Source: an uncultured Lachnoanaerobaculum sp. (lineage in GTDB: Bacteria; Bacillota; Clostridia; Lachnospirales; Lachnospiraceae). Taken from it: a stretch of DNA of 13,250 nucleotides. Position 1 is the first letter of the stretch; each line of letters starts with the position of its first letter. A program made the position numbers and the translations under genes. Of the stretch, positions 1-5,825 are shown piece by piece. Where the stretch lies: the NCBI GenBank assembly GCA_937925515.1, contig CALALP010000064.1, forward strand, positions 1-13,250, in the 5' to 3' direction. The notes under the pieces were generated by a model. The model ran no database searches, was not told where the DNA came from, and worked only from the letters and a program-made list of their open reading frames with translations.

Positions 1-22
1 AAAAAAGAGGAACTATTGCTAT

Positions 23-43
23 AGTAGATTTTCATCTACTTTT
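23..43 (+). terminator. short hairpin with T-run, possible weak terminator
   Basis: A perfect 7-bp stem, AGTAGAT (23-29) with ATCTACT (34-40), closes a four-base loop and runs into four Ts (40-43). It could end an upstream gene whose last codons lie at the window edge. The stem is A+T rich and the T-run short, so it is a weak candidate next to the stronger hairpin at 92-131. Confidence 0.3.
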
Positions 44-82
44 GCAACAGCCCCATATGGATAGCCATTTTGCGACAGCCCT
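40..82 (+). repeat. two degenerate direct repeats, 28-bp period
   Basis: TTTTGCAACAGCCCC at 40-54 recurs as TTTTGCGACAGCCCT at 68-82, agreeing at 13 of 15 positions with a start-to-start distance of 28 bp. They lie just before the terminator at 92-131, outside any gene I can support. Their role is unknown. They may be a relic of a duplicated tail of the mobile element or a binding site. Confidence 0.4.
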
Positions 83-91
83 TAAACTTAA

Positions 92-131
92 GAGGACTTC
101 GCATGCATAAATGTCGAAGTCCTCCTTTTTT
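92..131 (+). terminator. rho-independent terminator
   Basis: A perfect 10-bp stem, GAGGACTTCG (92-101) with CGAAGTCCTC (115-124), closes a 13-base loop and is followed by C and six Ts (126-131). This is a textbook intrinsic terminator on the + strand. It ends whatever transcription enters from the left, so the sigma-like gene downstream probably needs its own promoter or readthrough. Confidence 0.85.
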
Positions 132-178
132 ATTCTCGAAACTAAAGGCTTAGCTTGGAGAATAAAGGAGAAATTCAA

Positions 179-586
179 ATGGAAAATAATGAAAGATATA
201 TTTATGTAAATGGAAACAGGATTTATGTATCAGATGAAGTATATAAAGAGTATAAGAAGAAATTAAATCACGAAGAATATCTAAAGAGAAAAGATATAAA
301 GCAGGGTGTGTTTAATTTCAGTGATTATGGGAAAGATATATTAAATATTATAGATACAAATATAGATCCTGAAAAAATCATAGAAACAAAGATGCGTATA
401 GAGGATTTATATCGTGCCTTAGATAGCTTAAATGACGAGGAAAGAGCAGTTATAGAAGCACTGTATTTTGATAAAATGAGTATTCGTGATTTAGCTAAAG
501 AAAAAGAAGTTTCTATAAAAAATGTATTTAACTTTAGAAATAAGGTGTTAAATAAGTTAAAAGAAATTCTTGAAAGGCTTAAATAA
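179..586 (+). CDS. sigma-70-like regulatory protein of a conjugative element
   Basis: The 135-aa protein looks like the small sigma-70-region-4 proteins carried by Tn916/Tn1549-type elements. Residues 1-60 are a basic, tyrosine- and lysine-rich region. Residues about 75-135 hold the region-4-like part, with an LNDEERAVIEALYF stretch and then a helix-turn-helix around 101-122 (MSIRDLAKEKEVSIKNV). The frame is open upstream to a TTG at 155, but ATG 179 is preferred because AAAGGAG (164-170) sits eight bases before it. In related elements such proteins are thought to regulate transfer or excision genes; that role is inferred here from its neighbours, an accessory ORF and a serine recombinase. 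It looks intact, unlike the recombinase downstream. Confidence 0.8.
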   Translation: MENNERYIYVNGNRIYVSDEVYKEYKKKLNHEEYLKRKDIKQGVFNFSDYGKDILNIIDTNIDPEKIIETKMRIEDLYRALDSLNDEERAVIEALYFDKMSIRDLAKEKEVSIKNVFNFRNKVLNKLKEILERLK

Positions 587-1045
587 AGGTATATTTAGAG
601 CTAAAAAGCAGAATTAAGAAATAGCATCTTTAAAATTAAGGTATTTGTAATGAAAAAGTGGAAACAAAAGGCTCAAAAATTAAGGTTTATATATAGAGGG
701 AGTTTTTTATAAACTTACTTATGTACTTTGAAAATTTCATAGACCAAGGTAAGACACTAACCGGTGAACGAGCATTTTACAGCTTATGCTATGATAGGTC
801 TGCTGATTATATCAGTTGAAATAAATACTTGCATAAATGATATGCAAAGGATAAAAGGCTTGGAGCGAGAAATAAGTCTGTATAAAAAAGTGTGGCAACT
901 TTTTGCGATGAAATTACCGGGGATAATGATACATCTATTAGTTGAAGTCGGCTCATCTAAAAAGAGGCGAAGGTGAAATTCCTATGTTGTCAGCCAAGAC
1001 ACCTATTAATGTCGTAAAACTTAAAATGATTTTAAGGAGAAATTT
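587..1045 (+). other. 459-bp gap without a convincing intact gene
   Basis: This stretch lies between the sigma-like gene and the 60-aa ORF. It contains an 11-bp direct repeat AAAATTAAGGT (632-642 and 676-686) and a 20-codon basic reading frame at 650-712 with AAGG nine bases upstream. It also contains a 70-codon GTG-started frame at 764-976 with no good ribosome site. Protein-like segments appear in successive frames (721-816, then about 812-973, then about 952-1017), which suggests a frameshifted remnant. I recognised no RNA family. It could also be an untranslated leader. Confidence 0.45.
721..1020 (+). pseudogene. possible frameshifted remnant of a small element gene
   Basis: Reading from ATG 721 gives a plausible start (MYFENFIDQGKTLTGERAFY) that stops at TGA 817-819. 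The next frame gives a lysine-rich, helix-forming segment with KGLEREISLYKKVWQLFAMK and ends ...GSSKKRRR at a stop at 974-976. The third frame carries GEGEIPMLSAKTPINVVK up to about 1017. One ancestral protein of about 100 aa broken by small indels would explain this. No family is recognised. The alternatives are an intact 70-aa protein from GTG 764 or chance open frames. Confidence 0.3.
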
Positions 1046-1228
1046 ATGGAAAAAGAATGTAATAGTAAAGAGATAAGTCAAAACACAGATACTAAGAATT
1101 GTAATAGAAAACTTATAAATCAGATTGACGGTTGGAAAGTAGCAGTAAGCTTTAACAATAATGGCTTTAGCTTAGAAAAATTAGTAGAAGAATATATAAA
1201 AGAAAAATTTTTAACTTTTAGTGGATGA
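1046..1228 (+). CDS. 60-aa accessory ORF upstream of the serine recombinase
   Basis: This is a small acidic-to-neutral protein with a good ribosome site: AAGGAG (1034-1039) six bases before ATG. The first 20 residues are polar and asparagine-rich. The rest (about 21-56) has an alternating pattern, RKLINQIDGWKVAVSF followed by an amphipathic helix LEKLVEEYIKEKF. Short ORFs of this size sit next to TndX/TnpX-type recombinases in related elements. The layout faintly recalls the TnpW family, but the match is by eye and weak. Its stop codon overlaps the -35 box of the recombinase promoter. The function is unknown; a role as an excision or regulatory accessory factor would be inference. Confidence 0.6.
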   Translation: MEKECNSKEISQNTDTKNCNRKLINQIDGWKVAVSFNNNGFSLEKLVEEYIKEKFLTFSG

Positions 1229-1253
1229 CAAAAGACAAAGATAATGCTACAAT
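1225..1253 (+). promoter_or_regulatory. sigma-A promoter for the serine recombinase
   Basis: ATGACA (1225-1230, five of six to consensus) and TACAAT (1248-1253, five of six) are separated by exactly 17 bp. The expected start of transcription is near 1260, so the RNA begins only about nine bases before the hairpin at 1269-1311. The -35 box overlaps the stop codon of the 60-aa ORF. Confidence 0.65.
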
Positions 1254-1268
1254 ACTTTTGTGGAAGCC

Positions 1269-1315
1269 AAGCCTTCATTTGATTTATTGTAAATTAAATT
1301 GAGGGAGGCTTTTTT
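1269..1315 (+). terminator. terminator-like hairpin overlapping the recombinase RBS
   Basis: AAGCCTTC (1269-1276) pairs with GGAGGCTT (1304-1311), eight pairs including one G-T. Inside it ATTTGATTTA (1277-1286) pairs with TAAATTAAAT (1290-1299), ten pairs including one G-T, around a three-base loop. A four-base bulge (1300-1303) separates the two stems. The distal arm ends in six Ts (1310-1315) directly before the GTG start at 1316, so the structure both resembles an intrinsic terminator and buries the GGAGG ribosome site (1304-1308). Confidence 0.7.
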
Positions 1316-2620
1316 GTGTTTAAGAATAAATTAGAAAATAAAGAAAATTTGGCAGTTATGTATTTGAGGCTTTCAAAAGAGGATGGAGAAAGAGCTGAAA
1401 GTAATTCTATTTCCAATCAGAGAGAAATTATAAATATGTATGCAGGTAAAAATAATATTACTGTTGCAAAAGAATATGTAGATGACGGATATTCAGGTAC
1501 AAGCTTTGACCGTCCTGCTTTTAAGGAAATGATGAAAGATGCTTATGATAAGAAGTTTAGTATAATTATAGTAAAGGACTTGTCAAGATTTGGAAGAGAT
1601 TATATAGAGGCAGGAAAGTATATACAGAGAATATTTTCTGAACTTGGTATAAGGTTTATCTCAGTAAATGATAATTATGATAGTAGTAGTGCAAATATAA
1701 ATGATACACATCTTATACTTCCAATTAAAAATTTTATTAATGACAGCTATGCAAGGGATTATCAAATAAGGTAAGAAGTTCACAAAAAGTAAAAAGAGAG
1801 AAAGGTGAGTTTATCAGTGCCTTTGCACCTTATGGATATAAGAAATCTAAGGAAAATAAAAATAAACTGATTATTGATGAAAATGTAGCAGAAGTCATAA
1901 GAAATATTTTTGATATGAAACTAAAAGGGTATTCTTCAAAGGCTATTGCAGATGAGCTAAACATACTTGGAATCTTAACTCCGAAATTGTATAAAGAAAA
2001 TCAGGGATTTAAGTGCAATGGTTTTCAGACTATAAAGAGTGGCAACTGGTCAGCTAAGACAGTAAATAGAATTATAGAAAATGAGGTGTATATTGGAAAT
2101 ACCTTACAGGGTAAAAGCTCTGTATTAAGTTATAAAAATAAAAAGCAGCTGGGAAAGAAAAAAGAAGAGTGGATAAGAGTAGAAAATACTCATGAGGCAC
2201 TTATAAGTAAAGAAACTTTTGTCATTGCAAATGAAATGCTTAAAAGAGATTTGAATAACTTGAAAGGCAGAGAAAATATCGACCTTTTTAGTGGTATGCT
2301 TTTTTTGCAAGGACTGTGGTAGTCAGTTAGTAAAAAGATTGGTAAGACAAAAAGAAAAAGAATATATTTACTATATATGTTCAAAATATAATAAAGGAAA
2401 CAGCTGTACAAGGCATAGTATAAAAAGAGAAACTCTAATAAATGTAGTATCTGAAACTATTAAATCATATATTGAGTTTAATGAAAAATTATATTCAAAA
2501 ATCAAGTATGTAGACCTTAGTAAAGACTTGACAGATAGATATATACCGGTGCTTAAAAGAGAAAAGGTTATGGTAGAAAAACTACTATCTTCTCTTTATA
2601 CAGATTTGAAAGAAAATATA
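1316..2620 (+). pseudogene. large serine recombinase (TndX/TnpX type), frameshifted and truncated
   Basis: This family catalyses excision and integration of Tn4451/Tn5397/Tn1549-like elements. The N-terminal resolvase domain is recognisable: YLRLSKED with the likely catalytic Ser20, the GYSGTSFDRPAF stretch, and KDLSRFGR (residues about 87-94). The recombinase domain (about 1780-2290) and a zinc-ribbon start (FCKDCGSQL, then ICSKYNKGNSC) follow. Two lesions break the frame. One base is missing near 1757-1762, where NDSYARDI-SNKVRSSQK is expected. One extra T lies in the T7 run at 2300-2306. After about 435 codons the sequence passes into an ABC ATPase, so the C-terminal domain is absent (TndX is about 530 aa). 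The start is GTG with GAGGGAGG at 1301-1308. It is almost certainly non-functional as it stands. Confidence 0.88.
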
Positions 2621-3214
2621 ACAGGAAAGACTACATTTGCAAGAGTACTTGCAGGACTTGAAAAGATAAAGCTTGGAAAAATCATCAGTAAGACAGGAAA
2701 ATGCTTAAATGATAAAGACTTGATGAAAATGTCATATTTTATCTTCCAAGACTCGGATTATCATTTATTTTCGGAAAGTGTACTTGATGAAATGCTACTT
2801 GGTTTGCCAAGTGCAGATAAAAAAGAAAATATTGAAAAGGCAAAATCTATTTTAGAGGGACTTAGTTTGGAAAAATATATGGATAAGCACCCCTTTGCCT
2901 TATCGAGAGGAGAAAAACAAAGACTTACTATTGCCTGTGGAATGATGAAAAAGGCAGAAATTTTTATTTATGATGAGCCTACATCAGGTTGTGATAAGGA
3001 GTCAATGCTTTTAGTAGCAAGACTGATAGAAAAGCAATTAAAAAATGGAGTAACGGTATTAGTTATAAGTCATGATTTTGAATTTTTGGCAAATACGGTA
3101 AGTACGGTTTGGGTAATGGAAAATGGAAAAATTGAAAGTATCTTGAAAATGAATGAAAGTAATAAAATATTGATATTGGAAAAAATGAGGGGAGGTAGAG
3201 AGTTTGACATATAA
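2621..3214 (+). pseudogene. ECF transporter ATPase, 5'-truncated and fused to recombinase
   Basis: The segment encodes about two thirds of one nucleotide-binding domain, most like the C-terminal domain of duplicated ECF ATPases. Visible parts are half of Walker A (TGKTTFARVLAG), the Q-loop (YFIFQDSDYHLF), the signature LSRGEKQR (a variant of LSGGQ), Walker B (EIFIYDEPTSG) and the H-loop (VISHD). The first glycine of Walker A (GxxxxGKT) is replaced by recombinase sequence, so ATP binding should be damaged and any N-terminal domain is gone. The frame is open from 2291 through the recombinase tail, giving a 307-aa chimeric ORF with no evident ribosome site. Its end overlaps the next gene by 11 bp, as in an intact operon. 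Confidence 0.85.
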
Positions 3215-3908
3215 AAGGACAATAGATCCGAGAATAAAGCTTATTTTACTTCCGGTAGTCGGCTTTGTCAGTTTTTTTATAAGTGATACAATTTTGCTTT
3301 TTAGGCTTATAGTATTTGCTTTTTGTCTGTATATATACAGCTGTTTAGTAAGAAAAGCCTTGCACTTTATTTTGATTTTTACTGTTTTATTTTGCATAGA
3401 GCCGGTGCTTGGAAAAATTTATACAGCAAATATAGTTTTTGCAATATATATGCTTATCTATTTTGTATCGAGAATGACTTTAATTGCTATGTTCGGCAGC
3501 TATATAATAAATACTACAAGTGTAAGTGAAATGCTTGAGGCATTAAATAAAATGAGAATACCAAGAAGTATAAGCATACCGTTTAGTGTTTTACTTAGGT
3601 TTGCACCAACTATAAAAATAGAATTTAAGGCATTAAAAGAGAATATGAAAATCAGAGGGATATTAACAGGCAGGTATTTTCTTTTGTTACACCCAATTAA
3701 ATATATTGAATATGCACTTGTTCCACTCTTAATGAGAATGATTAAGATTTCAGATGAGCTGTCTGTTTCGGCACTTATAAGAGGACTTGACAGTAATGAA
3801 AAGAGAATAACATTAACTGAATTAAGATTTAGAATAATAGATTTATTGTTTGGGCTATTAGGGGTTTTGGTTATTGTTCTTGTGATAGTGATACAGAAAA
3901 TTTATTAG
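3204..3908 (+). CDS. ECF transporter transmembrane component (EcfT/CbiQ family)
   Basis: The 234-aa protein is the membrane scaffold that couples ECF ATPases to a substrate-binding S component. Hydrophobic segments lie at about 11-46, 54-66, 76-104 and 211-231. Between them is the cytoplasmic region with the two arginine coupling motifs, KIRGI (149-153) and SALIRGL (189-195), which dock into the ATPases. The start is TTG 3204 with GGAGG (3191-3195) eight bases upstream, and it overlaps the end of the ATPase frame by 11 bp, suggesting translational coupling. The S component follows ten bases after the stop. The gene looks intact although its cognate ATPase is broken, so it would need another ATPase pair to work. 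Confidence 0.88.
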   Translation: MTYKRTIDPRIKLILLPVVGFVSFFISDTILLFRLIVFAFCLYIYSCLVRKALHFILIFTVLFCIEPVLGKIYTANIVFAIYMLIYFVSRMTLIAMFGSYIINTTSVSEMLEALNKMRIPRSISIPFSVLLRFAPTIKIEFKALKENMKIRGILTGRYFLLLHPIKYIEYALVPLLMRMIKISDELSVSALIRGLDSNEKRITLTELRFRIIDLLFGLLGVLVIVLVIVIQKIY

Positions 3909-3918
3909 GAGGGATTTT

Positions 3919-4503
3919 ATGAAAAACAAATTAAATGGTCATGATTTTATTGTAATAGGAATTTTTAATGCAATAGGCATTGTTATCTATATGGCAGTTG
4001 CTTTTGCATTTGCAACAACAATTATTGGTGGTTTTATCGCCTCAGGAGCCAGTTTTATGGTAGCTGCCACTGTTTATATTCTTATGGCTATGAAAGTAAA
4101 AAAGAAAGGAGTGTTTACAATATCCGGCTGTTTACTTGGTCTTATTGCATTATCCGGAGGACATTTACCTCATGCAGTATTTGCTGTAATAGGTGGTATT
4201 ATATGTGATTTTATTATAGGAGATTACAGTAGCAAGGTAAGAATTATTTGTGGATATGGAGCATTTGCTTTAGCAGATTTTTTAGGAACTGTAATTCCTG
4301 TGCTTTTATTTGGAAAAGTTTCTTTTGTGGAAAGAGCAAAAAAATGGAAAATGAGTGAAACGCAGATAAATGCCACTTTGTCTTACTTTAAGTTTTCATG
4401 GGCGGTTATATTTGGAATTGTAACTTTTATTCTTGCCTGTATAGGAGCGTTTATTGCAACTAAGATACTTAAAAAGCATTTTGAAAAAGCAGGTGTGATA
4501 TAG
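3919..4503 (+). CDS. ECF transporter S component, MptD (Trep_Strep) family
   Basis: The 194-aa integral membrane protein has about five to six hydrophobic segments (around 11-35, 38-58, 64-82, 84-101, 104-130 and 157-184). The pattern GHDFIVIGIFNAIGIVIYM at the N terminus and the glycine-rich ISGCLLGLIALSGGH region fit the MptD/Trep_Strep S-component family, whose members sit beside EcfT and ECF ATPase genes. The S component binds the substrate; the substrate cannot be read from the sequence. The ribosome site AGGAGGG (3907-3913) overlaps the EcfT stop, so the two genes are tightly coupled. It ends 90 bp before an AraC-type regulator, a common arrangement for this transporter group. Confidence 0.85.
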   Translation: MKNKLNGHDFIVIGIFNAIGIVIYMAVAFAFATTIIGGFIASGASFMVAATVYILMAMKVKKKGVFTISGCLLGLIALSGGHLPHAVFAVIGGIICDFIIGDYSSKVRIICGYGAFALADFLGTVIPVLLFGKVSFVERAKKWKMSETQINATLSYFKFSWAVIFGIVTFILACIGAFIATKILKKHFEKAGVI

Positions 4504-4516
4504 GCATAAATACCTC

Positions 4517-4545
4517 TTTATACAGGAATGTTATTATAGTAAAAT
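4517..4545 (+). promoter_or_regulatory. candidate promoter for the AraC-type regulator
   Basis: TTTATA (4517-4522, four of six) and TAAAAT (4540-4545, five of six) are 17 bp apart, placing the transcript start near 4552. There is no terminator after the S-component gene, so the regulator may also be read from the transporter operon. In such A+T-rich DNA this match is suggestive only. Confidence 0.4.
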
Positions 4546-4593
4546 ACATTAGTATAAAGATTATAGAAAAATTGCAACATCAGAGGGACATCT

Positions 4594-5640
4594 ATGAGTC
4601 TAAAAGAATATATTACTAATTTAATAAATAAATCAAGTCCAAATAAAGAAGTGGATAAAAAACTAGGTAATAAAGTTGTATGTCCTGAGTATTCGAGTAA
4701 CAAAATAGATGTGAAAAGTTTTCCAAGTGATACAAAGTCAAATATATTTATATTGCTTTGGAATATTGAAAATGGTGGGAAATTTTCAGCTACTATAAAG
4801 CCTTACTCACATGAATTTGTTTATCGTAGAAACTTTAGTTTTAACACCTTAACTCAACTTCATACACATGACTATATTGAGCTTGCATATATTGTTGAGG
4901 GGCAGTTTAAACAAAGGATTATGGGACAGGACATTTTATTTAAAAAAGGAGAGCTTTGCCTTATTGATAAGAGTTGCCCACATCAAGATTTTTTGGAAAA
5001 TGAGGACAGCATTATTTTATTTATAGGGCTTGCAAATGAGATATTTGATGAGGTTATGGTCAAAAATATAGGAGAAGAAAAAATATTACATTTTTTACAA
5101 ACTGCTCTTATGTATAAAAAAAGTATTAATCAATATCTTCATTTTAAACCTAGAAACCAAAGCTCTAATGTAATAGAGGAGTATCTCATAAACTTAGTTA
5201 AGGAACTTGAGAAAAATGATATAGCGTCTTCGTATATATGTAAGGGGCTGATTATGAGAATTATGCACTATATAAGTACGGAGTATGATTTTAATTTATC
5301 TAAAGAAGAAAAAAGGAAAATGAAATGGCTTGTTTTTAAGGAAGTTACCAAGTATATTGATGAAAATTATATTGATATAACAGTAAAAGACTTAGTTACA
5401 AAATTTCATTTTAATGAGGACTATTTTAATAGACTTTTTAAGGAAAAGTCCTCAATGACTTATCTCGAGTATTTGCAGGAAATAAGACTTAAAAATGCCT
5501 ATGATTTAATTCAAAATACAAACAATAGCATAGAAGAGATAGCAAGCAAAGTAGGCTATAATAATAAGGGGTATTTTTACAAGATATTTGTTGCAAAGTA
5601 TAAGATGACACCTGCAAAGTTGAGAAAAAAGTTAATTTAA
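4594..5640 (+). CDS. AraC-family transcriptional regulator with cupin sensor
   Basis: The 348-aa protein has a cupin-like ligand-binding region at about 83-135, with His90 and His92 in LHTHDYIEL, VEG at 101-103 and the typical GELCLIDKSCPHQ turn. A helical linker follows. Two AraC helix-turn-helix motifs lie at about 262-285 (VKDLVTKFHFNEDYFNRLF) and 312-335 (SIEEIASKVGYNNKGYFYKI), ending with the usual PAKLRKKL. It is close to full length for this class. The start is ATG with AGAGGGA (4582-4588) six bases before it. It lies directly downstream of the ECF genes on the same strand, so it probably controls that transporter. Its effector is unknown and may be the transported compound or a related sugar. 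Confidence 0.88.
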   Translation: MSLKEYITNLINKSSPNKEVDKKLGNKVVCPEYSSNKIDVKSFPSDTKSNIFILLWNIENGGKFSATIKPYSHEFVYRRNFSFNTLTQLHTHDYIELAYIVEGQFKQRIMGQDILFKKGELCLIDKSCPHQDFLENEDSIILFIGLANEIFDEVMVKNIGEEKILHFLQTALMYKKSINQYLHFKPRNQSSNVIEEYLINLVKELEKNDIASSYICKGLIMRIMHYISTEYDFNLSKEEKRKMKWLVFKEVTKYIDENYIDITVKDLVTKFHFNEDYFNRLFKEKSSMTYLEYLQEIRLKNAYDLIQNTNNSIEEIASKVGYNNKGYFYKIFVAKYKMTPAKLRKKLI

Positions 5641-5654
5641 GTTTTATTAAGGAC

Positions 5655-5706
5655 AGGGTAAGCTACATTTTTTGTTAGGTAACTTACCCTATTTAGTTAG
5701 TTTTTT
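5655..5706 (+). terminator. hairpin after the AraC-type gene, probable terminator
   Basis: AGGGTAAG (5655-5662) pairs perfectly with CTTACCCT (5683-5690), and TAC/GTA extends the stem inward past one mismatch. A T-run (5701-5706) follows ten bases later, farther than in an ideal intrinsic terminator. The distal arm includes TAGGTAAC, related to the motifs upstream of the PTS gene, so the hairpin could also be regulatory. Confidence 0.55.
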
Positions 5707-5739
5707 AAAATATGCGATAACTATTAAATAATTTTATCA

Positions 5740-5759
5740 ACTAGGTAATTGCTCTTAGT
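5740..5759 (+). promoter_or_regulatory. candidate operator ACTAGGTAATT-N4-TTAGT (PTS copy)
   Basis: All 16 defined positions also occur at 9565-9584, immediately upstream of the IclR-family gene. The ends ACTA and TAGT form an inverted repeat, as expected for a dimeric regulator. The site overlaps the proposed -35 box of the PTS promoter (5749-5754), consistent with repression. Assigning it to the IclR protein is inference. Confidence 0.55.
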
Positions 5760-5777
5760 CTAACACTATGATAATAT
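5749..5777 (+). promoter_or_regulatory. candidate promoter of the PTS gene
   Basis: TTGCTC (5749-5754) and TAATAT (5772-5777) lie 17 bp apart, placing the transcript start near 5784. The -35 half lies inside the shared operator-like motif at 5740-5759, and the start region is covered by the palindrome at 5779-5792. Confidence 0.4.
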
Positions 5778-5778
5778 T

Positions 5779-5792
5779 TTATTAGGTAATAA
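5779..5792. promoter_or_regulatory. palindrome TTATTA-GG-TAATAA near the PTS transcript start
   Basis: Perfect 6-bp arms flank two Gs. It contains TAGGTAAT, the core of the motif at 5740-5759, and so may be a second regulator contact. It lies 34 bp before the preferred ATG. Confidence 0.35.
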
Positions 5793-5825
5793 TTGTCAAA
5801 ACAACAAAGGAAAGGAGAGTTAGCT

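Noticed and set aside
155..178. TTG start extending the sigma-like protein by eight codons
   Set aside because: AAAGGAG is correctly spaced for ATG 179 and would lie inside the extension; no ribosome site precedes 155.
587..1045. Group II intron or IscB-type guide RNA in the gap
   Set aside because: No GUGYG-type intron boundary, domain V hairpin, reverse transcriptase or nuclease gene is present.
2125..2411. Open frames on the minus strand across the recombinase
   Set aside because: They mirror a clear coding region, have no ribosome sites and resemble nothing; they arise from the A+T-rich codons of the true gene.
3323..3529. A 68-codon + strand frame inside the EcfT gene
   Set aside because: It overlaps a well-supported membrane protein in another frame and reads as random Cys/Tyr/Phe-rich sequence.
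4662..4671. ACTAGGTAAT inside the AraC gene as a third operator
   Set aside because: It lies in coding sequence, lacks the TTAGT half at the right distance, and one chance copy of such a core is expected in this much A+T-rich DNA.
5793..5825. TTG start extending the PTS permease by 11 codons
   Set aside because: The extension is translated from the ribosome-site region itself (AAAGGAGAG), and relatives start at the Met of MKDKIFGVLQRVG.
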